NCBI RefSeq assembly: GCF_027257875.1
Contig: NZ_JAPVQY010000021.1
Span: forward strand, 52,406-116,405
DNA length: 64,000 bases
Origin: Burkholderia sp. IMCC1007
GTDB taxonomy: Bacteria; Pseudomonadota; Gammaproteobacteria; Burkholderiales; Burkholderiaceae
Reading direction: 5' to 3'
Of this stretch, positions 26,907 through 36,664 are shown one piece after another (within the stretch, counting starts at the first letter, position 1; every line of letters begins with the position of its first letter). The notes beneath the pieces are model-generated. The model saw only the letters and a program-made list of their open reading frames with translations. It made no database searches and was not told the DNA's origin. Made by a program: the position numbers and the translations under genes.

Positions 26907-27265
26907 CGCCTTTCTCCTTGTGCGTGTGCTTCGGCCGCTTTCAGACGCTCGCGGACGAGGTCGCTGTTCGGCTTGGGTGTCGCGATGCCGCACGACGATT
27001 TCCTCTGGAAACGGTGCAGCACGTACACGCTGTTTCCAAGCTTCACCGTGTAGACCGCGCGGTACGTGCCGTTGTCTTCCGATTCCACGATCTCGAGCAC
27101 GCCGGCCGATCCGAATCCCTTCAAGGGCTTGGCCTGATCGTGCTTGCGCCCCGTCTGCGCCAGATACAGCGCATAGCCGAACGTGTCCTGCACGGCTTCG
27201 GGCATCGCCTTCAAATCCTTGCGCGCCGAACCGAGCCAGTACAGCGGTTTGATATATGGATCCAT
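26903..27265 (-). CDS. higB: HigB/RelE-type toxin (phage Gp49-like)
   Basis: A 120-residue RelE/ParE-superfamily toxin: LYWLGSARKDLKAMPEAVQD, LYLAQTGRKHDQAKPLKGFG and VYTVKLGNSVYVLHRFQRKS are the standard blocks of the Gp49-like group. These enzymes cleave mRNA at the ribosome. It precedes and overlaps the antitoxin gene. A good promoter (27271-27299) ends only about five bases before the ATG, which would give a leaderless or nearly leaderless mRNA. The next in-frame ATG is about 20 codons in and would remove a conserved block. Confidence 0.92.
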   Translation of the reverse strand: MDPYIKPLYWLGSARKDLKAMPEAVQDTFGYALYLAQTGRKHDQAKPLKGFGSAGVLEIVESEDNGTYRAVYTVKLGNSVYVLHRFQRKSSCGIATPKPNSDLVRERLKAAEAHAQGERR

Positions 27266-27270
27266 CGATG

Positions 27271-27299
27271 AATTTATCCCTATTTGGGTATATTTTCAA
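27271..27299 (-). promoter_or_regulatory. Sigma-70 type promoter of the higBA pair
   Basis: Read on the minus strand, TTGAAA (27299-27294) and TAAATT (27276-27271) are separated by exactly 17 bases. The spacer holds an imperfect palindrome, TATACCCAAATAGGGATA, likely the antitoxin operator. The predicted start of transcription falls at the toxin start codon. Confidence 0.65.
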
Positions 27300-27584
27300 G
27301 GGGTCCGCGCAGGAAGTCGGCGCGGCCGTTGGAATGTGGTGTCACGAGCGGGGTAGGTGGGCGGCGACCACCGACGGGCGGTGCCGGCTCAGCAGTGGGG
27401 TGCTGCTGACGGGAGGCGCGATATGGAACCTCCGGCCCGGCGGCCGTTGCTTCGCATTCTTGCGTCGCGTGGGGAGTCGAGACAATTCAGCCGTTCGACA
27501 GAGCGCTGTCGCGGCGTATCGATGATGGAAGGGCGGGCGTGCTGACGAACCGCGAACGCATGGGCGTGCGTGTCGCGTCGAAGC
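27300..27584. other. Gap without a recognised gene between higBA promoter and the next gene
   Basis: The full gap from the higB start to the membrane protein gene is 319 bases. Apart from the promoter and operator noted at its left edge I see no supported gene, repeat or terminator here. Short open frames lack family character. Confidence 0.4.
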
Positions 27585-27839
27585 TCAGTCGTCGTTGCCC
27601 CATCGCCAGCGGGGCTTCTCGCCCTTGAGCCAGCAAATTGCAGTCAGCAGCGCGACCAGCACCACGATGCAGGCGCCGTAAGCCACCGGCGAACGGTGCG
27701 GCGGCATCAGCCATGCACTCGCGATGACGCCGATCGCGAATAGCAGCAGCACGACCCAACCCTGCCACGTGACCGGCAAGCCCCATCCCCAGCCGTAGCG
27801 CTTCGCCGGAAACCAGATCTTCTTGTCGTTCGAGGTCAT
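27585..27839 (-). CDS. Small hypothetical membrane protein
   Basis: An 84-residue protein with a cytoplasmic-type basic start (MTSNDKKIWFPAKRYGWGWG), then two hydrophobic helices (about residues 25-44 and 51-70) joined by a short PPHRSP loop, and a Trp-rich charged tail. I do not recognise a named family. It lies 14 bases downstream of the ParE-like gene on the same strand and could be co-transcribed with it. Confidence 0.75.
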   Translation of the reverse strand: MTSNDKKIWFPAKRYGWGWGLPVTWQGWVVLLLFAIGVIASAWLMPPHRSPVAYGACIVVLVALLTAICWLKGEKPRWRWGNDD

Positions 27840-27853
27840 GGGATTCCCCGTCG

Positions 27854-28162
27854 TCAGTGGTAGTCGCTTTCCCGCTGGTGGCGGACCGCGAGGATCGTCA
27901 CCGTCTGGCCGTCATCGATCTCGAACAGTGCGACATAGCCGGATGCACCGAACGGAATGATCAGTTCCCGGAGAAACGCCATGGACGGATGAACTTTGCG
28001 GCAGGTGAACGGCGACGATTCGAGCGTGGCGATTCCCGACGCAATGGCTCCCAACGCGCATTCGGCCAGTTCGACATCCGCATCGTCACGGTCGATGACA
28101 AAAGCATAACGCCGGTCAAGGTCGTCCGATGCGGCGGACGTGAAGCGAACCCGCACGTCCAT
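27854..28162 (-). CDS. ParE/RelE family toxin without visible antitoxin
   Basis: A 102-residue protein with the ParE fold pattern: VRFTSAASDDLDRRYAFV at the start, a helical middle, FTCRKVHPSMAFLRELIIPFG, then GYVALFEIDDGQTVTILAVRHQRESDY at the end. ParE toxins poison gyrase and other family members cleave mRNA. The upstream gene position expected for a ParD-like antitoxin holds no supported frame; the next gene upstream is on the other strand. It is therefore an orphan or uses a distant antitoxin. Confidence 0.85.
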   Translation of the reverse strand: MDVRVRFTSAASDDLDRRYAFVIDRDDADVELAECALGAIASGIATLESSPFTCRKVHPSMAFLRELIIPFGASGYVALFEIDDGQTVTILAVRHQRESDYH

Positions 28163-28288
28163 ATCGACCGCCAGTCACCCGAATGGCCTGCCAAGCCGTC
28201 GTGCCCGTCTGGCGGCCAGCCCGCCCACCAATGCTATCCTCTCGTCCGCTCATCCAGCGTCACCCAGCATCACCCAGCGAGATTCAAC

Positions 28289-29206
28289 ATGACCCGACTG
28301 ATCAAGCGCGCGTCCGCCGAGGCGCGCGCGTTCAAGCAACGCAAGCCGTCCGCGTACAACGGCTCTGAAAAACTCCAGCCGTCGCGCGTGAAGCGCCGCC
28401 CGGAGATCGACGAGCACGACGACGTGCCCGTCCTCGACGCACCGCGCAAGCCGCGTTTCGCGCCCGTCACGTTCTCGGAAGAGCGCGGCGTGCGCTTCCT
28501 GCACTTCGGCACCGAGTGGGTGCAGGGCGCGATGCGGATTTCCAAGCCGCTGCATATCGAGCTCGAATACGCGCAGCAGATGATGGCGTGGCTGCTGTTC
28601 CTCGAAACGCCCGAGCGCATCGTCCAGCTCGGGCTCGGCACCGGCGCGCTGACCAAGTTCTCGCACCGCTTCCTGCCGCACGCGAAGGTCGAGGCGGTCG
28701 AACTGAACCCGGCCGTGATCGTCGCGGCGCGCACGATGTTCGCGCTGCCGCCCGACGACGCACGCCTCGTCGTGCACGAAGCCGACGCATGGGACTTCGT
28801 CAACGACGCGGCCAACCGCGGCACGACGGGCGCATTGCAGATCGACCTGTACGACGCGACCGCGCGCGGCCCGGTGCTCGACAGCGTCGCGTTCTACCGC
28901 GCGGTGCGCGGCTGCCTCACGGATGCGGGCATCGCGACGATCAACCTGTTCGGCGACCATCCGAGCTTCGTGCGCAACATGAAGCACCTGAACGCGGCGT
29001 TCGATCACCGCGTGATCGCGCTGCCGGAAGTGCACGACGGCAACCGGATCGCGATCGCGTTCTCGGGCCCGGCGCTCGACGTGTCGTATGCACAACTGGA
29101 AGCGCGCGCGAAACTGATCGAGGACACGCTGAAGCTGCCCGCACGCAAGTGGGTGAAAGCTTTGAAAGAAACGACGGGCGCCCGCGAATCCTCGTTCGCG
29201 ATCTGA
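28289..29206 (+). CDS. Spermidine synthase-like methyltransferase-fold protein
   Basis: A 305-residue protein with a basic N-terminal extension of about 60 residues followed by a spermidine-synthase/Rossmann domain: IVQLGLGTGALTKFSHRF is the nucleotide-binding glycine loop, KVEAVELNPAVIVAAR the acidic ribose-binding strand, and LQIDLYDATARGP the following motif. Polyamine-site residues cannot be confirmed, so it may be a relative rather than a true SpeE. The frame is open upstream, but homology begins after MTRLIKRASAEARAF. It marks the return to conserved genes after the accessory stretch. Confidence 0.85.
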   Translation: MTRLIKRASAEARAFKQRKPSAYNGSEKLQPSRVKRRPEIDEHDDVPVLDAPRKPRFAPVTFSEERGVRFLHFGTEWVQGAMRISKPLHIELEYAQQMMAWLLFLETPERIVQLGLGTGALTKFSHRFLPHAKVEAVELNPAVIVAARTMFALPPDDARLVVHEADAWDFVNDAANRGTTGALQIDLYDATARGPVLDSVAFYRAVRGCLTDAGIATINLFGDHPSFVRNMKHLNAAFDHRVIALPEVHDGNRIAIAFSGPALDVSYAQLEARAKLIEDTLKLPARKWVKALKETTGARESSFAI

Positions 29207-29404
29207 CGCTCATGCGCCGGCCGCATGCCGGTGCAACCGCATGACTGGGGGCGGATCACCTCGGGTTCGCCCCCGCTTGACCGCGCGCTCGCGGCTCCTA
29301 TACTGGCGCGAAGCCAGGGGAGCCGCAGCTTACCCGTTTTGCCGCTCCTCTCGCCGCCGTACCCGCTCAACAAGATCGATAACCGGGAAAGATGAGGAGA
29401 CGTC

Positions 29405-29647
29405 ATGGCTCACGATGCCGACGCCAATCGGGCCGCCAAGCGCTGGCTCTGGCTGCTGGTGCTGCCGCTGATCGCGATGGTGTGGGTGCCGTCGTACAGC
29501 AAGATCGAACCGCAATGGTTCGGATTTCCGTTCTTCTATTGGTACCAGCTGCTCTGGGTGTTCATTAGCGCGGTGATCACCGCGTTCGTGTACTACAAGA
29601 CCAAGAATGCGTGGAAGTCGAGCGGCACGCAGGGAGGTGTGCGATGA
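29405..29647 (+). CDS. DUF3311 small membrane protein
   Basis: An 80-residue protein with two hydrophobic helices (WLWLLVLPLIAMVWVP and YWYQLLWVFISAVITAFVYY) characteristic of DUF3311. These small proteins are found directly before sodium-solute symporter genes and are thought to assist the transporter. The stop codon overlaps the symporter start as ATGA, indicating translational coupling. GGAGA precedes the ATG. Confidence 0.93.
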   Translation: MAHDADANRAAKRWLWLLVLPLIAMVWVPSYSKIEPQWFGFPFFYWYQLLWVFISAVITAFVYYKTKNAWKSSGTQGGVR

Positions 29648-31194
29648 ATCTCGGCGCTACCTTCGTCTTCGTTCTCCTGTTCATCGGCGTCACGATCCTC
29701 GGTTTCCTTGCCGCGAACTGGCGGCGCGGCGATCTCGCCCACCTCGACGAATGGGGCCTCGGCGGCCGCCGCTTCGGCACGATCGTCACGTGGTTCCTGC
29801 TCGGCGGCGACCTCTACACGGCCTATACGTTCGTCGCGGTGCCCGCGCTCGTGTTCGGCGCCGGTGCGATGGGCTTCTTTGCACTGCCGTACACGATCCT
29901 GATCTACCCGTTCGCGTTCGTCGTGTTCCCGAAACTGTGGAGCATTGCCAAGCGTCACGGCTACGTGACGGCCGCCGACTTCGTCAACGCACGCTACGGC
30001 AGCCGGATGCTCGCACTCGCGATCGCGGTGACGGGCATCCTCGCGACGATGCCGTACATCGCGCTGCAGCTCGTCGGCATCGAAGTGGTGATCGGCGCGC
30101 TCGGTTTCGACACGACCGGCTTCGTCGGCGACCTGCCGCTCATCATCGCGTTCGCGATTCTTGCCGCGTACACGTACACGTCGGGGCTGCGCGCGCCGGC
30201 GATGATCGCGATCGTGAAGGACATCCTGATCTACATCACGATCGCCGCGGCGGTCATCGTGATTCCCGCGAAGCTCGGCGGCTTCGGCCACATCTTCGCG
30301 ACGGTGCCGCCCGCGAAGCTGCTGCTGAAGGCGCCCGATGCGATGAGCCTGAACGGCTACAGTGCGTACGCGACGCTCGCGATCGGCTCCGCGCTCGCGC
30401 TGTTCCTGTATCCGCACTCGGTCACGGCGATCCTGTCGTCGTCGTCGGGCAACACGATTCGCCGCAACATGGCGATGCTGCCCGCGTATTCGTTCGTGCT
30501 CGGCCTGCTCGCGCTGCTCGGCTACATGGCGCTCGCATCCGGCGTGAAGGACATGCCGCAGTACGCGCCGTACTTCAAGGCGTTCGGCCCGAACTTCGCG
30601 GTGCCCGCGCTGTTCCTCAACTACTTCCCGTCGTGGTTCGTCGGCGTCGCGTTCGCGGCGATCGGCATCGGCGCGCTGGTGCCGGCGGCGATCATGTCGA
30701 TCGCGGCCGCGAACCTGTACACGCGCAACATCCACCGCGAGTTCGTGAACCGCAACATGACGCACGAGCAGGAGACGCACGTCGCGAAGCTCGTGTCGCT
30801 GATCGTGAAGGTCGGCGCGGTCGCGTTCATCCTCGGGCTGCCGTTGACCTATGCGATTCAGCTGCAGCTGCTCGGCGGGATCTGGATCATCCAGACGCTG
30901 CCGGCGATCGTGCTCGGCTTGTACACGCGCGTGCTCGACCATCGCGGCCTGCTGGCCGGCTGGGCCGCGGGCATCGTGTGCGGCACGTGGATGGCGATTT
31001 CGCTGAAGCTGGCCGGCTCGATCTTCACGATCCACCTGTTCGGCCTCGCGATTCCGGGCTACGCGGCCGTATGGTCGCTGATCGTGAACCTGGTGGTGTC
31101 GGTGGTGGTGAGCGTGCTGGTGCGTGCGATGGGCATGGCGCATGCCGAGGACCGCACGCGGCCGGAGGATTATCTCGACGTCGTCGAAAGCTGA
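29644..31194 (+). CDS. Sodium:solute symporter, monocarboxylate permease MctP type
   Basis: A 516-residue transporter of the SSS family with about 13 membrane helices. WGLGGRRFGTIVTWFLLGGDLYTAYTF near residues 40-66 is the usual first signature, and PHSVTAILSSSSGNTIRRN lies in the central sodium-site region. Pairing with DUF3311 matches the MctP monocarboxylate (lactate, pyruvate) group; the substrate is inferred. The ATG overlaps the DUF3311 stop by four bases. A strong terminator at 31238-31270 ends the unit. Confidence 0.93.
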   Translation: MNLGATFVFVLLFIGVTILGFLAANWRRGDLAHLDEWGLGGRRFGTIVTWFLLGGDLYTAYTFVAVPALVFGAGAMGFFALPYTILIYPFAFVVFPKLWSIAKRHGYVTAADFVNARYGSRMLALAIAVTGILATMPYIALQLVGIEVVIGALGFDTTGFVGDLPLIIAFAILAAYTYTSGLRAPAMIAIVKDILIYITIAAAVIVIPAKLGGFGHIFATVPPAKLLLKAPDAMSLNGYSAYATLAIGSALALFLYPHSVTAILSSSSGNTIRRNMAMLPAYSFVLGLLALLGYMALASGVKDMPQYAPYFKAFGPNFAVPALFLNYFPSWFVGVAFAAIGIGALVPAAIMSIAAANLYTRNIHREFVNRNMTHEQETHVAKLVSLIVKVGAVAFILGLPLTYAIQLQLLGGIWIIQTLPAIVLGLYTRVLDHRGLLAGWAAGIVCGTWMAISLKLAGSIFTIHLFGLAIPGYAAVWSLIVNLVVSVVVSVLVRAMGMAHAEDRTRPEDYLDVVES

Positions 31195-31237
31195 TACGCG
31201 TGGCGCGGCCGCGCGCCGAACCTCGTGCAGCAATGGA

Positions 31238-31270
31238 AACGCCCGCCACTTCGCAGTGGCGGGCGTTTTC
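31238..31270. terminator. Bidirectional terminator between symporter and VOC gene
   Basis: AACGCCCGCCACT (31238-31250) pairs perfectly with AGTGGCGGGCGTT (31255-31267) across a TCGC loop, followed by T on the plus strand and preceded by A for the minus strand. It serves the convergent genes on both sides. Confidence 0.9.
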
Positions 31271-31277
31271 GTTCGCG

Positions 31278-31733
31278 TCAGCCTTGTGCGCGTTTCGCGA
31301 GATCCTCGCGTTGCGACAGGTCCTCGACGTTGACCATCCAGTGCACGCCGAAACGGTCCTTCGCCATCCCGAAGCCGAGCGCCCAGAACGTCTTGCCGAA
31401 CGGCATCGTCACTTCGCCGCCGTCGGCGAGCGCATCGAACAGCTTGCGGCCTTCGTCGACCGTCGCCGGGTTCAGCGACAGCGAATAGCCGGCGTGCGCG
31501 CCGCTGCCCGGCTGGTTGCAGTCGCCGTCCGAGCACATGATCATCGACTCGCCGATCGTGAAGCTCGCGTGCATCACCTTGTCGCCCATCTCCGGCGACA
31601 TCGGGTAATCGGGATTCGGCGGCGCATCCTTGAAGTGCATCTTGAACAGCGTCTTCGCGCCGAGCGCCTTTTCGTAGAACTGAAGGGCTTCTTCCGCGCG
31701 GCCGTAGAACGTCAGATACGGTTGGACTTGCAT
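31278..31733 (-). CDS. VOC family protein (PhnB-like)
   Basis: A 151-residue VOC-fold protein of the PhnB / 3-demethylubiquinone-like group: VQPYLTFYGRAEEALQFYEKALGA at the start, MHASFTIGESMIMCSD in the middle, and FGMAKDRFGVHWMVN near the end. Function in the family is mostly unknown. AGGAGA lies nine bases before the ATG giving MQVQPYLTF. The frame continues upstream without homology. Confidence 0.92.
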   Translation of the reverse strand: MQVQPYLTFYGRAEEALQFYEKALGAKTLFKMHFKDAPPNPDYPMSPEMGDKVMHASFTIGESMIMCSDGDCNQPGSGAHAGYSLSLNPATVDEGRKLFDALADGGEVTMPFGKTFWALGFGMAKDRFGVHWMVNVEDLSQREDLAKRAQG

Positions 31734-31867
31734 CGTTGTCTCCTGTGGACCGGGCAGGCGTGTCGGCGCCGGCTCGGGTACATCCAAGATTGACCGGGAA
31801 GAGCGCACCGCGACGCGGCCGGCGCACTCGTGACGTGGATTGTAGTGCGCGCGCCTAACGTTGGAAT

Positions 31868-31907
31868 GAAAAATAAAAACGGCCGCGAACATGCGGTTCG
31901 CGGCCGT
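31868..31907 (-). terminator. Intrinsic terminator downstream of tal
   Basis: On the minus strand a 12-bp perfect stem (ACGGCCGCGAAC with GTTCGCGGCCGT, loop of five) precedes a T-rich tract. It lies about 100 bases past the transaldolase stop; a second small hairpin (TGTCAGC/GCTGACA, 31931-31947) lies between. Confidence 0.88.
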
Positions 31908-32003
31908 CGGCGACGCTTGCTGACGCCTGTTGTCAGCGCTGCTGACAGCTCAACTGACAACGCGACCGACAGCTCGACCAACAGCAGGCACGCGCTGCAC
32001 GAT

Positions 32004-32957
32004 TCAGCGCAGCGCGTCGATCAGCTTCTCGAGCTTCACCGCGTCGGCGGCGAACACGCGAATGCCTTCGGAAAGTTTTTCCGTCGCCATTGCTTCGTCG
32101 TTCAGCTGGAAGCGGAACGATGCCTCGTCGATCGCGACGCGCTCGGTCGGCTTGTCGTGCAGCGCGTCCGGCGACAGCTTGCGCGCGACCGTGTCGGTGC
32201 TGTCGTGCAGCTTCTGCAGCAAATCGGGGCTGATCGTCAGCAGGTCGCACCCGGCGAGTTCGATGATCTGGCTCGTCGTGCGGAAGCTCGCGCCCATCAC
32301 TTCGGTGTTGTAGCCGAAGGTCTTGTAGTACGTGTAGATGCGGCGCACCGACTGCACGCCCGGATCGTTCGCGCCGCCGTCCTTCTCTTCATTCCAGTCG
32401 GCGCCGGCCTGCTTCTTGTACCAGTCGTAGATGCGGCCGACGAACGGCGAGATCAGCTGCGCGCCGGCTTCCGCGCACGCGGCGGCCTGCACCAGCGAGA
32501 AAAGCAGGGTCATGTTGCACTTGATCCCTTCCTTCTGCAGCACTTCGGCCGCGCGAATGCCTTCCCACGTCGACGCGAGCTTGATCAGGATGCGCTCGCG
32601 GCCGACGCCGGCGGCTTCGTACAGTTTGATGAGTTCGCGACCCTTGTCGATCGAGCGCTGCGTGTCGAACGACAGGCGCGCGTCGACCTCGGTCGACACG
32701 CGGCCCGGGATCAGCTTCAGGATCTCGGTGCCGAATGCGATCAGCAGGCGGTCGATGATGAAATCGGTGCTTTCGTCGCGGTGATCGCGGACGGTTTTCT
32801 CGAGGATCGGCTTGTACGCATCCTTCTGGACGGCCTTCAGGATCAGCGACGGGTTCGTGGTCGCGTCCTGCGGCTTGTATTGCGCAAGCTGCTGGAAATC
32901 GCCCGTGTCGGCGACGACGGTCGTGTACTGCTTCAGCTGGTCGAGTGCGGTAGTCAT
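32004..32957 (-). CDS. tal: Transaldolase
   Basis: Transaldolase of the non-oxidative pentose phosphate pathway, moving a dihydroxyacetone unit between sugar phosphates. The 317-residue length equals the E. coli enzyme. [27 protein letters not shown] (with the Schiff-base lysine of the ILIKLAST motif), [19 protein letters not shown] and [13 protein letters not shown] are all present. The ATG giving [12 protein letters not shown] is chosen by homology; the frame is open upstream. It stands 156 bases downstream of benE on the same strand and ends in its own terminator. Confidence 0.97.
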   Translation of the reverse strand: MTTALDQLKQYTTVVADTGDFQQLAQYKPQDATTNPSLILKAVQKDAYKPILEKTVRDHRDESTDFIIDRLLIAFGTEILKLIPGRVSTEVDARLSFDTQRSIDKGRELIKLYEAAGVGRERILIKLASTWEGIRAAEVLQKEGIKCNMTLLFSLVQAAACAEAGAQLISPFVGRIYDWYKKQAGADWNEEKDGGANDPGVQSVRRIYTYYKTFGYNTEVMGASFRTTSQIIELAGCDLLTISPDLLQKLHDSTDTVARKLSPDALHDKPTERVAIDEASFRFQLNDEAMATEKLSEGIRVFAADAVKLEKLIDALR

Positions 32958-33113
32958 GGCGATTCGGAAGAAGGGCGCGGGGCGCCGGGTTCTCACGGGC
33001 CGCGCGAGCGCGGCGGCGAAGCGAAGCGGCGCCGGGCGCCGCTTCCGATCCATCATTTTAGGCCCGATTCGTGTCGCGCACGTTTTGGCATGCCCGGCGG
33101 GCGGCGAGCCGCG

Positions 33114-34325
33114 TCACGCGGGGCGTCGCGCGTTCAGGATCACCTGCGTGACGACGCCCGCGACGAGCCCCCAGAACGCCGGGCCGATCGACAGCAGCGT
33201 GAGGCCCGAAGCCGTGACCATGAACGTGACGAGCGCGGCTTCGCGCTGCTTCGCATCCTGCATCGCGTTCGCGAGCCCGCTCATGATCGAGCCGAACAGC
33301 GCGAGCGCGGCGACCGACACGACGAGCGCCTTCGGCAGCGCGGCGAACAGCGCAGCGATCGTCGCGCCGAAGATGCCGGCGATCAGGTAGAACGTGCCGC
33401 ACCACACGGCGGCCGTGTAGCGCTTCGCGCGATCTTCATGTGCTTCGGGGCCCGTGCAGATCGCGGCCGTGATCGCCGCGAGGTTCACGCCGTGCGAGCC
33501 GAACGGCGCGAGCAGCAGCGATGCGAGGCCGGTCGTCGCGATCAGCGGCGATGACGGCGTCTGATAGCCGTCCGCGCGCAGCACCGCGATGCCCGGCACG
33601 TTCTGCGACGCCATCGCGACGACGAACAGCGGAATGCCGATGCTGACGATCGACGCGATCGAGAACGCGGGCATCGTGAACACCGGCTGCGCGAGCGCGA
33701 TGTGGAAATGGCTGAAGTCGAGCAGCCCGAGGCCGCCGGCCACCACAGTGCCGACGATCAGCGTCGTGACGATCGCATAGCGCGGCGCGAGCCGCTTGAC
33801 GATCAGGTACGTGAAGAACATCGCGAGCACGAGCGCGGTCTGGAACTGCGCGGCGCGGAAGATCTCGATGCCGATTTCGAACAGGATGCCCGCGAGCAAC
33901 GCGGCTGCGATGCCGGCCGGAATGCGCTTCATCAGCGTGTCGAACAGGCCGCTCACGCCTACCGCGGTCAGCAGCAGCGCGCATACGACGAACGCACCGA
34001 TCGCGTCGGCGTAGGGCACCCCCGGCAGCGACGCGATCAGCAGCGCGGCGCCGGGCGTCGACCACGCGACGACCACCGGCGCGCGAAAGCGCAGCGACAG
34101 GCCGATCGTCGTCAGCGCCATGCCGATCGACAGTGCCCAGATCCACGACGAGATCTGCGCGTCGGTCAGGTGCGCGGCGCGGCCGGCCTGGAACATCAGC
34201 ACGAGCGAGCTCGTGTAGCCGGTCATCATCGCGACGAAGCCGGCGACGAGCGTGGACACGGACGTATCGGCGAAAAGGCGGCGGCCGCCGGCGCGGCTGG
34301 CGCTCGCGGTGGGCGAAGGGTTCAT
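33114..34325 (-). CDS. benE: BenE family benzoate transporter-like protein
   Basis: A 403-residue membrane protein with about 12 hydrophobic helices matching the BenE benzoate/H+ symporter family: SWIWALSIGMALTTIGLSLRF, VVVAWSTPGAALLIASLPG, MASQNVPGIAVLRADGYQTP and PFGSHGVNLAAITAAICTGPEAHED are family blocks. No benzoate catabolic genes are adjacent, so the actual substrate is uncertain. It lies 55 bases after the VWA gene on the same strand, but functional linkage is doubtful. Confidence 0.94.
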   Translation of the reverse strand: MNPSPTASASRAGGRRLFADTSVSTLVAGFVAMMTGYTSSLVLMFQAGRAAHLTDAQISSWIWALSIGMALTTIGLSLRFRAPVVVAWSTPGAALLIASLPGVPYADAIGAFVVCALLLTAVGVSGLFDTLMKRIPAGIAAALLAGILFEIGIEIFRAAQFQTALVLAMFFTYLIVKRLAPRYAIVTTLIVGTVVAGGLGLLDFSHFHIALAQPVFTMPAFSIASIVSIGIPLFVVAMASQNVPGIAVLRADGYQTPSSPLIATTGLASLLLAPFGSHGVNLAAITAAICTGPEAHEDRAKRYTAAVWCGTFYLIAGIFGATIAALFAALPKALVVSVAALALFGSIMSGLANAMQDAKQREAALVTFMVTASGLTLLSIGPAFWGLVAGVVTQVILNARRPA

Positions 34326-34380
34326 GCTCTCTCCGGGGCGGCCGCTCGGACGCGGCCTGGGTATCTGCGGGTGGGTGTCG

Positions 34381-35556
34381 TTACTTGCTGAGTGCGCGCA
34401 TCGCGGTTTCGAGGCCCGCGAGCGTAAGCGGATACATGCGCTGGCCGAGCACGTCGCGAATGATCGAGACCGACTGCCGGTATTCCCATAGCCGCTCGGG
34501 CTCGGGATTCAGCCATGCATGATGGGGGAACTGGTCGGCGAGGCGGCGCAGCCATACGGCGCCGGCTTCCGGGTTGTTGTATTCGACCGAGCCGCCGGGC
34601 TGCAGCACTTCATACGGGCTCATCGTCGCGTCGCCGACGAAGATCAGCTTGTAGTCGGGCGTGAACTTGTGCAGCACGTCCCACGTCGCGGTGCGCTCCG
34701 CGTGACGGCGGCGGTTGTTCTTCCACAGATGGTCGTACACGCAGTTGTGGAAGTAGTAGAACTCGAGGTGCTTGAACTCGGCCTTCGCGGCCGAGAACAG
34801 CTCTTCGGTGCGCTTGATGTGGTCGTCCATCGAGCCGCCGACGTCGAGCAGCATCAGCACCTTCACGTTGTTGTGACGCTCGGGCACCATCCGCAGGTCG
34901 AGCCAGCCGGCGTTCGCGGCCGTGCTGCGGATCGTGCCGGGCAGGTCGAGCTCTTCGGCCGCACCTTCGCGCGCGAAGCGGCGCAGACGCCGCAATGCGA
35001 CCTTGATGTTGCGCGTGCCGATCTCGACCGAATCGTCGTAGTCGCGAAAGGCGCGCGCTTCCCACACCTTGACCGCGGTGCGGTTGCCGTTCGACGGGCC
35101 GCCGATGCGCACGCCTTCGGGGTTGTAGCCGCCGTGCCCGAACGGCGACGTGCCGCCGGTGCCGATCCACTTGTTGCCGCCTTCGTGGCGCTCCTTCTGC
35201 TCGTCGAGCAGTTCCTTCAGGCGCTCCATCAGCTTGTCGAGGCCGCCCATCGCTTCGATCTGCGCCTTCTCCTCCGGCGACAGCTCGCGCTCGAGGCGCT
35301 TCTCGAGCCAGTCGAGCGGGATGTCGAACGCGTCGGACGGCAGCGCGGACACGCCGTGGAAATACGCGCCGAACGCCTGGTCGAACTTGTCGAAGTACTG
35401 CTCGTCCTTGACGAGCGTCATGCGCGCGAGGAAGTAGAACGCGTCGATCGACGGCGAGATCAGCCCGGCCTTCAGCGCTTCGAGCAGCGTCAGGTATTCC
35501 TTCACCGAGACGGGCAGCTTGGCTGCGCGCAGCGCGTAGAAGAAATTGAGCAGCAT
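34381..35556 (-). CDS. VWA domain protein (CoxE-like), partner of MoxR ATPase
   Basis: A 391-residue soluble protein with a C-terminal von Willebrand A-type domain. The MIDAS-like segment is VLMLLDVGGSMDDHIKRTEE near residue 230, where the canonical DxSxS is D-V-G-G-S, so the metal site is altered at the first serine. WDVLHKFTPDYKLIFVGDATMSPYE carries the later metal loop. Such proteins work with a MoxR AAA+ ATPase as chaperone-like or metal-insertion pairs. The moxR gene is 21 bases upstream, supporting a two-gene unit. Confidence 0.92.
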   Translation of the reverse strand: MLLNFFYALRAAKLPVSVKEYLTLLEALKAGLISPSIDAFYFLARMTLVKDEQYFDKFDQAFGAYFHGVSALPSDAFDIPLDWLEKRLERELSPEEKAQIEAMGGLDKLMERLKELLDEQKERHEGGNKWIGTGGTSPFGHGGYNPEGVRIGGPSNGNRTAVKVWEARAFRDYDDSVEIGTRNIKVALRRLRRFAREGAAEELDLPGTIRSTAANAGWLDLRMVPERHNNVKVLMLLDVGGSMDDHIKRTEELFSAAKAEFKHLEFYYFHNCVYDHLWKNNRRRHAERTATWDVLHKFTPDYKLIFVGDATMSPYEVLQPGGSVEYNNPEAGAVWLRRLADQFPHHAWLNPEPERLWEYRQSVSIIRDVLGQRMYPLTLAGLETAMRALSK

Positions 35557-35577
35557 GGCCGGGCCTTCGCGGGTGGG

Positions 35578-36420
<843 letters not shown>

Positions 36421-36533
36421 GGCGGCGCTCTTCTTAATCGCAAAAAAACCCAGTATAAGTCAGAAGGGCTGTCCGGGCCGGCCGCGCCCGCGTATCGTTG
36501 CGGGGCTGCGGCGGGGTGGACCGGGGCGCCGTA

Positions 36534-36563
36534 TGGACGCGTTCCCCGCCGACGCGGTACAAT
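36534..36563 (+). promoter_or_regulatory. Putative promoter of the cytochrome c pair
   Basis: TGGACG (36534-36539) and TACAAT (36558-36563) with an 18-base spacer resemble a sigma-70 promoter. A run of eight T follows shortly after the -10. Predicted leader is about 95 bases. Confidence 0.45.
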
Positions 36564-36664
36564 CTGGCCGTTTTTTTTGGCCTGCGTGGCGATCCGATCA
36601 GCAAAACGGCGCGGGCCGTTGCCGCTTCGGCGCCAGTTTCCCCTCAAGCTAGGTTACAAGAGCT

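Noticed and set aside
28163..28288. A ParD-like antitoxin upstream of the ParE-like toxin.
   Set aside because: The available frames are short and Gly/Arg-rich or are stopped; none looks like an antitoxin.
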